The notes: generated by a model not told the origin, from the sequence alone. A stretch of DNA of 64,000 nt from Chrysomallon squamiferum (GCA_012295275.1 CM022676.1:5714719-5778718), one strand, 5' to 3'; counted from the stretch's first letter, positions 1 through 12,570 are shown. Numbers and translations are program-made.

Positions 1-11
1 ACATAACAAAA

Positions 12-19
12 TGTATGTA

Positions 20-91
<72 letters not shown>

Positions 92-122
92 TAATGTGTG
101 TGTATATATGTATATATATATG
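12..122. repeat. (TG)n-(TA)n microsatellite
   Basis: Starts as (TGTA)n, becomes an uninterrupted (TG)n of about 65 bp and ends as (TA)n. This is a compound dinucleotide repeat with no coding potential. Confidence 0.97.
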
Positions 123-175
123 ATAAAAATAATTACATAAATAATACTATAATACAGACAATGAAGATATAATTT

Positions 176-436
176 TATTTTATATTATGTTATTTTGATT
201 AATAATTAACAGCAACATATAACATTGTTATAAAATAATATGAGCATTTTGTGTTATATATTACAAACAATGATATATAATAATGTAATATATATGGTAA
301 ATGTGTTATATAAAATGTTATCTTGATTATGTATTAATATTTAATATATAACATTATTATAATATATGAATGTATCATGTTATATATGAAGTTATTTTGA
401 CTATATTAAACAGTAATAATTATATAAAATTATAAT
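176..436. repeat. Three degenerate AT-rich tandem copies
   Basis: A module of the form TATAnnAtGTTATTTTGATTA followed by an AATATATAACATTNTTATAA-like block recurs at about 181, 307 and 380. The copies are heavily diverged, and the low complexity makes the exact unit uncertain. Confidence 0.45.
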
Positions 437-439
437 AAA

Positions 440-517
440 ATGTATTTATTTATTTATTAATTAATTAATTTACTTATTATATATCTATTTATTTACTTAT
501 TATTTATTTATATACTT

Positions 518-549
<32 letters not shown>

Positions 550-562
550 CTTATTTATTTAT
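440..562. repeat. (TTTA)n microsatellite
   Basis: Imperfect TTTA/TTAC/TTAA tetranucleotide run. The following bases to about 925 are AT-rich single-copy-looking sequence in which I see no gene or motif. Confidence 0.9.
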
Positions 563-928
563 AATTCAGTCAGTTGCCAATTTAAACATGAATAATTCAT
601 TATCTGTATTATCTCCCTTTGACACAAATCATATTGTGATCATTAATATTTCTATATATTTAATGCTGAATGTAGATAACAGTGATTATATATTATCAGT
701 AATATTAAATTATATACACTGAACAGTATTGAACATGTAAATATAAAAGATATTGAATTTGTCATTAGATAACTATGTTTTTTGGTACTCAGTACACAAA
801 TATTGTATTTTTCATTATTAATTACAGATTTATCTTCTGACATTTTTATCAATATCTGATTAACTGATATTCACAAACCAGTAAATTATCCCCCTTATCT
901 TAATTGTAGTATTTGTATTTTCCTCCAC

Positions 929-1229
929 TTGATAAAGGGCATTACATCTTTTTTTTCTCTGCATGATTGCTTATCTTTATCTTTTGCCCCTATCTCTCAT
1001 TCTTGTTCATCTCTGTCTTGCACTTTCTCTCTTCTTTCTCTCTTATTCTTCCTTCTGTCTCCAGTTTTTCTACTTCCTGATTTATTTCTGATTTATTTTT
1101 TCCTTCTGAAAGCCTTCCTATCTTTCTAGTTCTCTGAAGTTTTTTCAGTGTTGTCGTTAATTTTTATCTTTGTATTTTGTTATTGCCTTTCTATTTTTTA
1201 AACCTTTCTTTCTTTTTCTCTCTGTTACC

Positions 1230-1231
<2 letters not shown>
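929..1231. repeat. Pyrimidine-rich (+ strand T/C) tract
   Basis: Imperfect TCTTT/CTTTCT sequence leading into the long (CT)n tract. The Ser/Leu/Phe open frames here come from this composition. Confidence 0.7.
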
Positions 1232-1498
<267 letters not shown>

Positions 1499-1697
1499 CA
1501 TTTCAGTTATTAAGTCATCTCTCTTCTTTCTATTAATAAATCATCTAAGAATTAACATTAGCTCTAACATAATATCCACATGTATTCATAGAGCAAACAC
1601 ATTCTGTGTACTGTATAGCAGAACCATCCTTTAAATAGGATTTATTATGATATGATAGGATATTGCAAACAGGCATATTGGTATCAAACAACTACTA

Positions 1698-1830
1698 ATA
1701 TGTATGTGCTTGTCTGAATGTATATATGTATGTGAGTCTGTGTATATGTGTGGGTGTTTGTATGTGTATGTTCTTGTGTTTGTTTATGAATATGTGTGTA
1801 TATGTTTGTGTGTCTGTGTGTATGTCTATA
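1698..1830. repeat. Degenerate (TG)n tract
   Basis: TGTATGTG/TGTGTCTG-type degenerate TG repeat just upstream of the SINE copy. Confidence 0.8.
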
Positions 1831-1874
1831 CATTATCAGACAGGTGTATCAACTATAAAAATCAATTTTATTTC

Positions 1875-2060
1875 TTTAATTTCACAAGACTTGGATTGGG
1901 CTGCAGCTCAATGCTTCAGAGGTGACAGACTGTGGGATCAATTCTTGTTACTTCACTTTTTACCTGTTCAAAATGTCTGTCTAAGACTGGTTCATCAAAA
2001 CCACATGGTATGTGTTTCCCTGCAGACAGCAAGATACATATAAAATAGTAGTGTGTATTC
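1875..2060 (+). mobile_element. Degraded tRNA-derived SINE (mollusc type), head and body
   Basis: What is seen: a tRNA-like head with GGCTGCAGCTCAATGC (box-A side) and GACTGTGGGATCAATTCTT (degenerate box-B side), then a body with ACTGGTTCATCAAAACCAC, ATGGTATGTGTTTCCCTG and AGATACATATAAAAT. Known: the same block order (GTAGCTCAGTGGTAGAGC, GGGATCGATCC, ACTGGTATATCAAAGGCC, GGTATGTGCTATCCTGTC, GTGCATATAAAAGAT) forms a SINE abundant in gastropod and bivalve genomes. This copy is diverged and lacks a clear tail, so it is old and inactive. It aligns block by block with the copies near 19.6 and 49.6 kb. I am fairly sure of the relationship but not of the family name. Confidence 0.72.
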
Positions 2061-2399
2061 TGTCATTCTTACTGTCATACAGTAACATATCACTGAAGAG
2101 ACAGATGAATTTTGTGTTTGTTATATAAATGTCATTAAACTAGAATAATAATAATAATAATAACATGGAGGTTCCATACTAGTTAAGATGATGAAATTAT
2201 TTCAGTTAAATTTGATGAATCCTTCAAATATATTTTTAAAAGATTATAAATAAATAAACAAACAAGCAAACAAGCAAACAAAGAAAACAAAACTAGCCAA
2301 CTAACTAAATAAATAAATAAATAGTAATAATGCTTCAACTGAAGTAATGAATATTTTAAAATAAACATATTTTAGGGATTTAGTCTCTTCAAATTAAAT
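2061..2399. other. AT-rich intergenic sequence
   Basis: Contains short (AATA)n at 2146-2164 and (AAAC/AAGC)n plus (AAAT)n at 2248-2325. No gene seen. Confidence 0.7.
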
Positions 2400-2545
2400 A
2401 TGCAGGCTGAGTCCCCATGGATCTCCTTATATTCATTTTTAAGGGACCTAATAATAATTTTGTCTCAACACAGCATAAATTGCATACACAGACTGAGTAA
2501 CTGGAATTTGTTTTCCCTTATTTAAGTTTTAAGGGATTTTTATAT
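2400..2545. repeat. Diverged tandem duplication, about 86-90 bp
   Basis: Two copies share AG(G/A)CTGAGT (2404, 2490) followed by CCTTATATTCATTTTTAAGGGA or a close variant (about 2424, 2516). Identity is partial. Confidence 0.5.
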
Positions 2546-2673
2546 ATAACTTCACTTTCTTTCTTTACTTGTGTATGCATGAATGTATATATATGTATAT
2601 GTATGTATGTGTGAATGTATATATGTAGGTAAGCATGTATGTTATTGTGCATTATCTATTTGTTCTCTCATCC

Positions 2674-2676
<3 letters not shown>

Positions 2677-2751
<75 letters not shown>
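2677..2751. repeat. Pure (CT)n microsatellite
   Basis: About 75 bp of uninterrupted CT. Confidence 0.98.
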
Positions 2752-2755
<4 letters not shown>

Positions 2756-3307
2756 TCATCAAATATTCATAATATCAAACAATCACAATTTCTAGGTCAG
2801 ACATCATTAAGTTGACTGATGTCACAATCTAATTACCTCCCTTTGTCGGTTACACGAAAACTCGAACTGGTAAGCTAAACCGAAACAAGGCATTATTTAA
2901 TTACTCAACATAGATCACTGTTTTCTATACAATTAGGTCGTATAATTGTTATGGGACTTTTAAGGACCTGGGTTTTAATTTGCTATTTATGTTTCGTGTG
3001 TCTCAAGGGACTTGATGAAGATGGTGGAATATTTGCATGAAAATTACCTCTAGTGTTGTCATGCAAATGTCACAGTTTTGAAACAGGTGTTAAAACTGCA
3101 GTAGAAGAATACTCACTGTATTGCATAGGGATGTTAACAAAAGGAACTAATGTGCGGAATCGTACTGTAATGTTATTTAGTATTATTGCTTCTGTTGAAG
3201 TATTATGTATTGTATTAATTTGATATCGTTTAATGTAGTATATCTTGTTTCGTTGTAATAGTACTTTGTGTTATTAATATAATGTATATTGTAATATACT
3301 GTAATAC
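2752..3307. other. Moderately complex non-coding sequence
   Basis: Single-copy-looking sequence containing CpGs near 2840-2945 (TCGGTTACACGAAAACTCGAAC). No open frame or RNA recognised. It merges into AT-rich DNA after 3180. Confidence 0.55.
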
Positions 3308-3402
3308 TATTATGTATATATATATATATATATATATATAATAAAAGTAAGTATATATATATATATATATATGTGTATATGTATACACACACAAACACAC
3401 AG
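3308..3402. repeat. (TA)n with (CA)n end
   Basis: Two (TA)n blocks split by TAATAAAAGTAAG, ending in TACACACACAAACACAC. It can form cruciform or hairpin structures. Confidence 0.95.
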
Positions 3403-3482
3403 AGGAAAACAATATATTTACACGTGTGTGTGAGTTGTATGTATATATGAAATTATATTATTACACATACTTCATGCAGCAT

Positions 3483-3685
3483 TATTGTAATAGTATAAGA
3501 GATACCTCAAGAGAAACAGAAAGAAGGAAAGAGAGAATAAAAGGAAGACAGAGAAAGTGAGACAGAGAGAGACATCAAGTTCTGCTTGATAACAATTCTT
3601 CAAATCAAAACACTTATTTACAAAAGATTTTAAATAAAGTTATACACATACACATATACACACACACATATATATAGAGAGATCT
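3483..3685. repeat. Purine-rich and CA/TA simple sequence
   Basis: GAGAAAG-type purine tract at 3500-3570, a short CA/TA/GA compound at 3642-3683 and a poly-T at 3685-3698. Confidence 0.7.
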
Positions 3686-4140
3686 TTTTTTTTTTTAAAG
3701 ATAAAAGAAAACCAAGAGAAACAAAATAAAATACATTTTGTCACGAAAATGAAAATATTTACACACTTTTCCCATCAAAACCAGACACTTATTTATAAAA
3801 ACAACAACAATTTTTTTGTTTTGCACCCACTGACTGTCAATCTGAGACAAACTGGAAGATGTTGTCAGGAAAATATCATCCAAGATCTGCTTATTCGAAC
3901 CATTCGACTTGACCGTGAACAAAGTAACTTGTTTGATTGTCCTGTCACTTTACACTGCTACTGACATTTCTGATTTATCTACTTATCTGTTTTCGTCTGT
4001 GACCGGTGCCATTTTGCCTGGCCACTGGTCAGTGTTGTCCATCAATAAGAAATTAGTTTAACAGAGTCCTAACACCCCGATGAATTCAGGCGAATAGTTG
4101 AAGGTAGTAAGTTGTTCAGACGGTCTGTGTTGGTAATGGA
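3686..4140. other. Non-repetitive island
   Basis: Complex sequence with GGTGCCATTTTGCC at 4006. It lies between simple repeats and contains no recognised gene. Confidence 0.5.
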
Positions 4141-4563
<423 letters not shown>

Positions 4564-4790
4564 TTAATGGATGTAAGAAGGAACAGAAACAACAGACTGA
4601 GAGAAAATTCAAGACAGAGAAGAAACGGAGAAAATAAAAATAAAGAAAGAGAGAAAAAGTGAGAAAGATAAAATGAAAGAAAGCAAATGTAAGAAAGACA
4701 GAAAGAAAGAAATTAAGAGAAATAAAGAGAAAAAGAAAGAGTGAAAGAGAGACAGGAAGTTGCAGAGAGAGAATTGTCAAATTGTGTTCA
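4564..4790. repeat. Polypurine (GAAA)-rich tract
   Basis: Nearly uninterrupted purines on the + strand (GAAAGA, AAAGAAA, GAGAGA) continuing from the (GA)n. Confidence 0.75.
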
Positions 4791-5364
4791 ATAAATTATT
4801 TTCAAACATCCTCCCTCGACTCAGTCTAATGTGACTCTCTGGTCTGAGTGGCGCCATGTTGCCCATAAATCTTTTGACATGTGTGTTTTGAGCTGATTTA
4901 ACCAAAATATGAATACTTATTTACTCTTTATTATATTTTTAAAATTTCTTTCTTCCTTTTTTTTTTTTTTTTCTTTTTTTTTTTTTTTTTCATTCTTTTT
5001 TTTAATTTATTTTCAGTATGATATAAATAAATCTTTTTTGTGAATGATAATGATGAAAGTTGATTTTTTTTTTCTCCCATTGCAGCCAATGAAATTTAAA
5101 TTACCAAAAAAATAAAAAAGTTAAATAAATAAATAAATGAAAAATAAACACTGTTGAAATCTACTTTCATTAAATTCTAAGATTAAAAAAATGTTTAGTT
5201 TTTTTTTTTTCATTCTTTCTTTCATCCATTAAATGGTTTTTCTCTCATTTATTTCTGTTATTTCTTTTAATTTTCTAATCCTTTTACTTTCTTATTTTTC
5301 TTTTTCTTTTCTTCTATTTTTCTTTCTTTCTTTTTTATTCCTTCATTCTTTCATTACTGTAAAA
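4791..5364. other. Short island then T-rich DNA
   Basis: A small complex segment at 4800-4890 includes GTGGCGCCATGTTGCCC. It is followed by poly-T (4957-4990) and (TTTC)-rich pyrimidine sequence to 5364. No gene. Confidence 0.5.
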
Positions 5365-5480
5365 AGAGGGAGAGAGAGAGAAAGAGAGAAACAGAGAAAG
5401 AGAGACAGAGAAAGAGATAGAAACAGAGAGAGACAGAGAGAGAAACAGAGAGACACACAGAGAGACAGAGAGAGAGAGAA
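5365..5480. repeat. (GA)n-type purine repeat with CAGAGA units
   Basis: Imperfect GAGAAACAGAGA/GACAGAGA units, all purine apart from regular C. Confidence 0.9.
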
Positions 5481-5679
5481 TTATTACCCATAAAAAAAAG
5501 AAAACCAAATTTATTTATTTTTTTTTTTATTTTTTTTTTTTCAGAATTAACTCCAAATATCATGACAACTTTATTCAGCTAACCATTCTAACTTTACAAT
5601 TTCTCAAATCACTGTCATTTTCTTAATATTTTTTTTTATTTCTTATTTTATTTCACACAATTCTCTCCAGATACTTTCA

Positions 5680-6065
5680 ATTTCTATAACCGACAGGTTT
5701 ATTTACTGTTTGGGCATTCATGTTTGTTACCAACAAACTCAGCTGATTAAAACTTTTCATTTCTCTGTCTCTTATAAACTCCACCCTTACTCCCGTCTGT
5801 ATACAAAAAGGCTGACGTCTGGCACTTCTTGTTGACGAATATTAAATTCAAAGGACTGAAACCGAGTCAATTATGAAAACAAACAGAGAGAACCAGTCTA
5901 ACAAGATGGCCGCACCGCCAATTTGATCATCTGTCAAACTTATCATTCGGAATTTTTCGCACGACTGGTACTGAGTCACTGGTTTATTCTTTAGCAATGG
6001 TAATTGTATTTTATCGAGGGCACCAGTCTAATTATGTTGCACAAATTAATCAACATGTGAACTGT
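5680..6065 (+). promoter_or_regulatory. Candidate regulatory island with YY1-like site
   Basis: Complex, CpG-containing sequence. AAGATGGCCGC at 5903-5913 matches the YY1 AAnATGGCGGC pattern except one base, and GCACGACTGG lies at 5958. Function is inferred only from motif and composition. Confidence 0.3.
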
Positions 6066-6097
6066 TAGACAATTTGAATTTTTTCACTCTCAACATT

Positions 6098-6107
6098 TTT
6101 TTTTTTT

Positions 6108-6140
<33 letters not shown>

Positions 6141-6260
6141 CAATCAATTTTTTTTATGTGGAATTTGTTGGGGTTTTTTTTTTTTTCACTTTTGGTGGTT
6201 TTCTGGGGTTTTTTTTAAAAAAGGTCTTTTTTTTCTTTTTTTCAGTGTTTATTGTGGAAC
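6098..6260. repeat. Poly-T rich tract
   Basis: Several T10-T30 runs separated by short CATTT/GGTTTT words. A (TTTA)n/(TTAA)n segment and a short (GT)n at 6367-6384 follow. Confidence 0.9.
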
Positions 6261-6894
6261 AAATTGTGTTATTTTTTACAATTTAATAAATAAAACTATT
6301 TTATTTTATTAATTAATTAATCAATCTGTTTTATTGTGTCTGTTGTTATGTGTATATGTATGTTTCTGTGTGTGTGTGTGTGTGTTTGTATGTTTACTTT
6401 ACCAAGAACAATCCAATTATTTCCACCTTCCCCAGTGTTTTATTGACCATACAAAAAGTACCACAAAAGTTAAAAAATGAAATTGTCAGCTTCAAAGATT
6501 TATTTATTTATTATTATTATTTTCTATCACAAACATGTAGTTTCAATCTCTATACTACATATTTTTTTTTTTGTAAAATATTTTATATTTGTGTTTTTAT
6601 TTCTAGAGTTTTTGCTTCTACATCTAAATCTGTTATGTGTTTGTTCATTTCGGAATCAAATGTAATGGAGATTTGTCCTTGATTACAAGGTCAACAACGA
6701 AATAAAATAATATAAGAAATTTTATTAGTCCATTTTTAATGGAATTTCACAATTATTATCATCTTGGGATGAGTTGTTTTGGTCCATTTTATTACTGGTA
6801 CAAAATCTTCATGATCTTTCTTTTTTTCTTTCTTTTTTTCTTCTTATTATTTTTATTTATTTATTAATTTTTTTTAATTCTTTTTTATTTCTGT

Positions 6895-7610
6895 AAGAGC
6901 TCCAGGTTCACAATTTTGAGTAAAATTTCCAATTAAAATGGCTCCATTTTTTGTTCTTTCAAATCTACATGTTACCATAGGGACATATCCTTTGTTCTTT
7001 TATATTCCTGTCTATTTTTTTAAAAGCATTAAATTTATAATATTATGAAAAAGAAGACAAGGGATATGTATTCTTTTCTTTCCATCAATATTTTTTTTTA
7101 ATGCCTTTTATGCAACCCACTATGAATTTTAATTTTTAAAAAAATTTTAAATGGTCTTCTTTAATTTAGTACTGTTCAGATATGTTACCATGGGGACAGA
7201 TATTTTGTTTATTTATTTTCCTCAGTATTTTCCAAAGCACTAAACATAACTGATATTGACAGATATGAATAGCTAATTTAAAAAATAAAATTTAAATGGC
7301 AGCCTGTATGTTACCATGGGGACTTGAGTATTTTATATTTCCCATTTCATTATATTTTTTTTTTTTTTAAAAATCATTCTATTTCTTTTCTTTTTCTATT
7401 CTTTATTTCTTTCTTACTTCTCTTTCTTTACTTTACTTTTCTTTTTAGCACTTCACATTTAAGATTAACACAAACAGTTCAAAAAAATTAAAATGGCCGC
7501 CTTCAAACTTGTACCATTCAAGTTAGCGATATTGCCACGGGGACTGTATTATTGTTTATTTATTCTTTCACTAATTTTCTGTTACAACCAGAACATTTAA
7601 GGTTAACACA
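6895..7610 (+). repeat. Four-copy degenerate module with ATGTTACCATGGGGAC core
   Basis: Each unit has an (A/T)AAATGG start (6935, 7148, 7292, 7488; the first and last read AAAATGGCTCC and AAAATGGCCGCC), then ATGTTACCATRGGGAC (6969, 7182, 7308; diverged ATATTGCCACGGGGAC at 7529), then TTTTGTTTATTTATT-like T-rich sequence and an AGCACTAAACATTTAAG-like end. Spacings of 213, 144 and 196 bp reflect length variation in T-rich spacers. It could be a local segmental amplification or stacked copies of a small non-autonomous element. Confidence 0.75.
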
Positions 7611-8220
7611 GCAGATTACGATACAGATGAATTGCAGTTCATCAGTTGGCAATTCCCCCGACCTCACTTTCATTGAGCACCGGCCTCACTTTCAATGAAT
7701 ACTACTTTCCGCTCAACTAATTTCGAAACCAAATGTGACAGGCAATGGATCTGTTTTGACTCTGAGTCACAAGCAGGCCGTAATGCGGCCTAATCCAGTT
7801 ATCAACGGATCAACAGATGTTTTTAATAATTGTCCTTCGTTCTAATTCTTCCAGACTCTCTTCGGAGAGTGGATGTCATCCATATTGGAAAAACCAGCTC
7901 AGTGTGGTGTGTGTGTGTGTGTGTGTGTGTGTCTTCTAGAACTAACTGGTTAAAAGAAAAATCAATTGATTTTGTCTCTGACACATATGAGTCTGTTTTA
8001 GTTGTTCTGTGCTGTTCCACGAGAAGAAGGATTTACACGCCGTTCTGACTGTTTTAACACCAAAAACGAGATCAGACCCAATAAGACTTAAGCTGCAAGG
8101 AAATTGTACAACAGGTCTTCAAAGACCACTAATTTGTGACTCATGACACAGGAAGTCACTGGAGTTATCTGCCCACTGCAGCATGAGCAGCAACTGGCCT
8201 TTATTTCATGATTTTTCTTA
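7611..8220. other. Complex island with short (GT)n
   Basis: CpG-containing single-copy-looking sequence interrupted by (GT)n at 7905-7933. It includes the local direct repeat CCGACCTCACTTTCA / CCGGCCTCACTTTCA (7658, 7681). No coding frame is supported. Confidence 0.5.
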
Positions 8221-8587
8221 GACATCAATACATTTTTTTTTTTTTTTTTAATCTGTCATTGATAATTCACTCCTGACATCCTTCTGGCCAGAACAAGTAA
8301 TCATTTAGGGTCTCAAACCGCATAAAATAAATTCCTTTTCAGTTATACATAATCAGATAGAATTGAATGAATCATCTTCACTGGGTAAAAAAAAAAAAAA
8401 AAAAATAAAAATAAACTCTTCATTTTGAAAACAGCAGGTTAGACTATGGGTGTTATTCTTAAGAGGCATTTTCCTGGAAATTTGTTGTGTTTTTTTTCGT
8501 TTTTTTTGGCTAGTTCATCATGGAGAGTTTGCAACAAGGGCCATAACTAAAATGATTAAAATTTGAGATTATGTAATCTTTACAAAC
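8221..8587. other. AT-rich spacer
   Basis: Poly-T (8233-8249) and poly-A (8388-8405) runs in otherwise unremarkable sequence. Confidence 0.6.
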
Positions 8588-8778
8588 TAATAATAATAAA
8601 AATGATGATGACGACAATAATAATAATGATAATGACAATGATAATAGTAATAATAATAATAATAATAATAATACCATAATAATAATAATAATAATAATGA
8701 TGTTAAAAGTAGTAGTAGAAGTAGTAGCAGTAACAGTAGTAGTAATAATAACAACAACAACAATAACAATAATAAATA
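8588..8778. repeat. Degenerate (AAT/GAT/AGT/AAC)n triplet array
   Basis: Almost pure trinucleotide periodicity, shifting from AAT/GAT through AGT to AAC. The Leu- and Ile-rich frames here are artefacts. Confidence 0.93.
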
Positions 8779-8984
8779 AATAAATAAAACCCCAAAACAT
8801 TTGATTAGATGGAACAAATTTTCTTTATTATTTATAACATGATTTCAGTCAGTTTGATCTCTCCAGAGACTTTTTTTGCTCTTTAATTTTCAAATGAAAA
8901 GACTTTAATAACAATATTAATGGTTAAGTGATGATATCAATAATAATAATAAACACTTTTACGTGATGAAAATAATAAAAAATG

Positions 8985-9795
8985 AAGAAGGAAAGAGAAA
9001 ATAGATGGATTAAAGGAAGAAGAAAGCAAAGAAAGAAAAGAAGAATGGAGGAAAGAATAATTACTAGAAGGATGAATGTAAGATGGAAGAAGGAAGTTAA
9101 ATGGATAGATTAATGAAAGTAAGAAGAGGGAAAGAAAAATTAAAGAAATGAATCAAGAAATCACAAAAGGATAAAAGAAATAAAGCAAAACAAGTAAAAA
9201 AAAATAATAAAATAAAATAAAATAAATAGAATAATAAGAGGAAAAGAAAAATTAAGAATCTTCAAATAAAAGAAAGAAGGACAAATTATTTAAGAAGAAA
9301 GCAATGAATCAAGTAAAGAAAAATAAAGAAAATTCAGTTAAGAGAAAGAAAGAGAGAGAAATAATTCAGGAAAGAAAGAAAGAAATAAAGAAAAAGAAGA
9401 AATATGTAAACAAGAAAAAGAAAGAAATAATTTAGGAAAGAAAGAAAGAAATAAAGAAAAAGAAGAAATATGTAAACGAGAAAGAAAGAGAGAAATAATT
9501 TAGGAAAGAAATAAAGAAAAAGAAGAAATATGTAAACAAGAGAAAGAAATAAAGAAAAAGAAGAAATATGTAAATGAGAAAGAAAGAGAAATTATTTAGG
9601 AAAGAAAGAAAGAAATAAAGAAAAAGAAGAAATATGTAAACAAGAGAAAGAAATGGAGAAATAATTTAGAAAAAAAGAAAGAAAAAGAAAAAAACAGAAA
9701 AAAAAAAATCTTAGGAAAAAAAAAGAAGAACAGAAAAAAGAAAAATCTTCAAACAATAGAAAGAAAGAAAGAAAAGGAAAAAAGAAATCACGACA
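8985..9795. repeat. 800-bp polypurine tract
   Basis: AAGAAA/GAAAGA-dominated + strand with few pyrimidines. It contains the 66-bp minisatellite listed separately. Confidence 0.85.
9340..9690 (+). repeat. 66-bp purine minisatellite (five units)
   Basis: The core GAAGAAATATGTAAAC (variant GAAATATGTAAATG), preceded by AAATAAAGAAAAA, recurs with unit starts at about 9383, 9449, 9509, 9547 and 9613. Spacings are 66, 60, 38 and 66 bp, so two units carry deletions. An AATAATTTAGGAAAG block sits between most cores. Confidence 0.9.
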
Positions 9796-10674
9796 AATAG
9801 AAATAAATGAAATTCTTGGGGTCAAACTATGCTGGTCTTAACACTGGCGTAACAGGATTTAAATAACACTGTGTTAAAAATTCCTCAAACTCCTCAGCAT
9901 ACCACAAATTAAACATTTAAATCCCAACAGAATCTTGTTATTCCTCACCCAGTCCAGTCCATTAATGATATTAGAGTTACCTTATCTTGGTTAGAGGAAC
10001 TCTTCTGTTTTTCAGTGCTTGCGCTCTTGCTCAAGGGGAGATTAATCCACTGAGATCTTCTTAAATATTTGTACTTGTCATCTTAAGAAAGAAATAAAAA
10101 ATTTAAAATTTAAAAAAAAAAAAAACGTAATTCTGTTAAGATGGTAATATTGGACATGCTATGGCTTATCCAATCAGACCTGCAATATTTATTGGTGGTT
10201 GTCATGGTGATGGGAATTTTTAAAAAGAAAATTAAAACGTGTTTTTTTGAGTGGTGTAGGGAATTTGAAAATAAATAACAAATATTAGTGGTATTTTTAT
10301 GGTGGTCTTTATTCTGGAGATTTTGAAAATATGGAAAAAAATAATGTTATTTAGGGTTATTTTGTTGACTTTTTCTTTTTGAAAATTGAAAGTAAATAAA
10401 AATGGCTGATCAGTTTTGAATATCATTTTTTTTTTTCTTTTCAATTTTATAAAATAATTGAAAATTTACTTCTTATAATTTGTTTATGTCAACTAAAAGT
10501 GAACTTTCATCCTGTGAACAAAAATCTGTGTACATTTTATATATTTCCAGTTGTTGTTTTGTTTATCTTAGACAACTAATCTTTGCTAACAATAAAGTAC
10601 AAGACAGTGGTAACTGTAATGATAATGATCTGAGGTAACTGTAAGAATGAGAAAATTGTGTGTGTAGTAAGATA
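9796..10674. other. Mixed non-coding sequence
   Basis: Complex sequence at 9820-10080, a poly-A at 10111-10125 and CCAATCAGACC at 10170. AT-rich from 10210 to 10560. No gene recognised. Confidence 0.55.
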
Positions 10675-10970
10675 GAATGAAAGAGAGAGAAAGAGAGAGA
10701 GTGTGTGAAACGGACAGAGAGAGAGAGAGAGATTTATCTATTTTTCTCTGTCTGTTAGAGAGAGAAAGAAAAAGGAGGGAAGCACAGAAACAGAAAGAAA
10801 ATGGAAGAGTTAGAAAGATAACTACAGTATATGACACAAACACACATACACATATACAAACGGAAAGAAAATGAAAATCATACATACCTACATACCACAC
10901 ATACATACATACATACATACATACATACATACATTATATGCACACACACACACACACACATACACACCTA
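10675..10970. repeat. (GA)n, (CATA)n and (CA)n cluster
   Basis: Imperfect GA/AGAAAG purine tract at 10678-10800, then (CATA)n at 10898-10935 and (CA)n at 10940-10960. Confidence 0.9.
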
Positions 10971-11039
10971 GAGATATAAAAATAAATACAGATACAAATT
11001 CAGAGATGTAGAAAGAGATCTTTTCCAAAAATGCAAAAC

Positions 11040-11958
11040 CAAAACAATTTCTTTCTTTTTTATTTTTTTTATTTTAAATCCCCAAATATTTCTCTTTCTT
11101 CGACAAACCTTCACATTGTGAGATATCATCTTTATTTCATCTCTGCTTTATTTCAATCCTTATTTTTTTTTTTTTATCCCCTTCAACATCTTAAAATGAG
11201 AAAAACACACAAAAAAAGAATCTTTTATCTCGAGCAATTGTCAATACAGTTCTTTCTCTGTCTCGATATTTTCCTCTTTAAAAGGACATATTGCCAGTCA
11301 CTTGTCGAAACAATTCGCAATAGAAAAAAGATTAAAAATCAATGAACTGACAGTTATAAACGAACGAAGGTTTTCTGTTAGCAGTTCGACTGATTTGTTC
11401 GAGGCACATTTTGGCTTCATTTTGGCTTCGTTTTTGGCTTCGTTTTGGCTTAAAGTCACGAAAATATTCGCTTTTTTTTTTTTTTTTTTTTTTTGAATGT
11501 TGAAAATAAACTGGTCGAATTGGTATGTATAAAGGTTTTTAATTTCTGCTTTTGGTTTTTTAAATGTTTTTAAGGTTTTATTTTTTATTTTGGTGTTTTT
11601 TTTGCGATTTTTTTTTTTTTTTTTTTTTCTGTAAGAGGTATTCAGTTAAATTTCCTTTTAATTTGGAATCTAATTTCAAAATGGTTTTTTTTTTTTATTC
11701 TCCTTCCTTATTTAATTTTCTTCGTTTTTCATTCACTTTTTCTTCAAATTTTTTTTTTTTTTTTTTTTTTTACTTCTATTCTTTTTTATGTGTCTGCATT
11801 TTTTTTTTGTTTTTTTTTTCATTTGTGTCCTTTCGTTTTTTCATGGCATTATTTAAGTTTATTTAAATGGGAACTTTTTTTCAGTATGTATTTATATTTG
11901 TTTATGTTTTCAGTGGTTACTTTTTTCTTTCTTTTTTTTTAATCTATTTTTCTTTGTT
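11040..11958. repeat. T-rich region with many poly-T runs
   Basis: Poly-T at 11472-11494, 11610-11627 and 11750-11771, with TTTC/TTTTG sequence. A short tandem GGCTTC(A/G)TTTT motif occurs three times at 11411-11450. Confidence 0.75.
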
Positions 11959-11960
11959 AC

Positions 11961-12035
<75 letters not shown>

Positions 12036-12120
12036 TTATCATTATTATTTATTATTTATTATCATCATCATCATCATCATTTTTGTTATAATTACTATGA
12101 TTACAACTACTACTACTATT
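11959..12120. repeat. (TTA)n / (ATC)n / (ACT)n triplet array
   Basis: (TTA)n changing to (TCA)n at 12060-12080 and (CTA)n at 12106-12119. Confidence 0.95.
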
Positions 12121-12204
12121 TTAAAATTTGACAATTTAATTTACTTTTTGAAAATTTTAAAATTAATCAAATAAAGGAAAATGGAGACATTTTTAATAAA
12201 CCTT

Positions 12205-12570
12205 GAACTAAAACAACAGTTTGGAATGGGAAAAAACTGTGAGCATACAATGAATTAAATTAATCCTGTTACTGACACAACAAAAATAATTTAACATAAT
12301 ATGAGAATGGTTGGAACAAGAAAAAACTGTAGAAGATCCACTAAAATCGATATATCCTATTACCATCAAAAAATATTTTAAAAATAATCCAAGAAACTGT
12401 TTGGAACAGGAAAAAATATATCCTCAAACACTTTCAGAAAAATTGCTGTAAAAAAAAAAAAAAAAAAAAATGGTCAGAACAGGAAATAAGTCAGAACATC
12501 CACTGACATGGGTAGAACCTGTTACCAACCACAGCTGAAGAACAACAAAAACAATTTTCACAAAGAATCC
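12205..12570 (+). repeat. Four-copy ~90-bp degenerate tandem repeat
   Basis: TTGGAAYRRGAAAAAACTGT-type cores at 12219, 12309, 12399 and (diverged, TGGTCAGAACAGGAAATAAG) 12471, most followed by an AAATYRATnnATCCTRTTAC-like block. Spacing is 90, 90 and 72 bp. Confidence 0.75.

Noticed and set aside
1875-1945. Functional tRNA gene in the SINE head
   Set aside because: Box A and box B are degenerate and no cloverleaf can be completed. The downstream body is SINE sequence.
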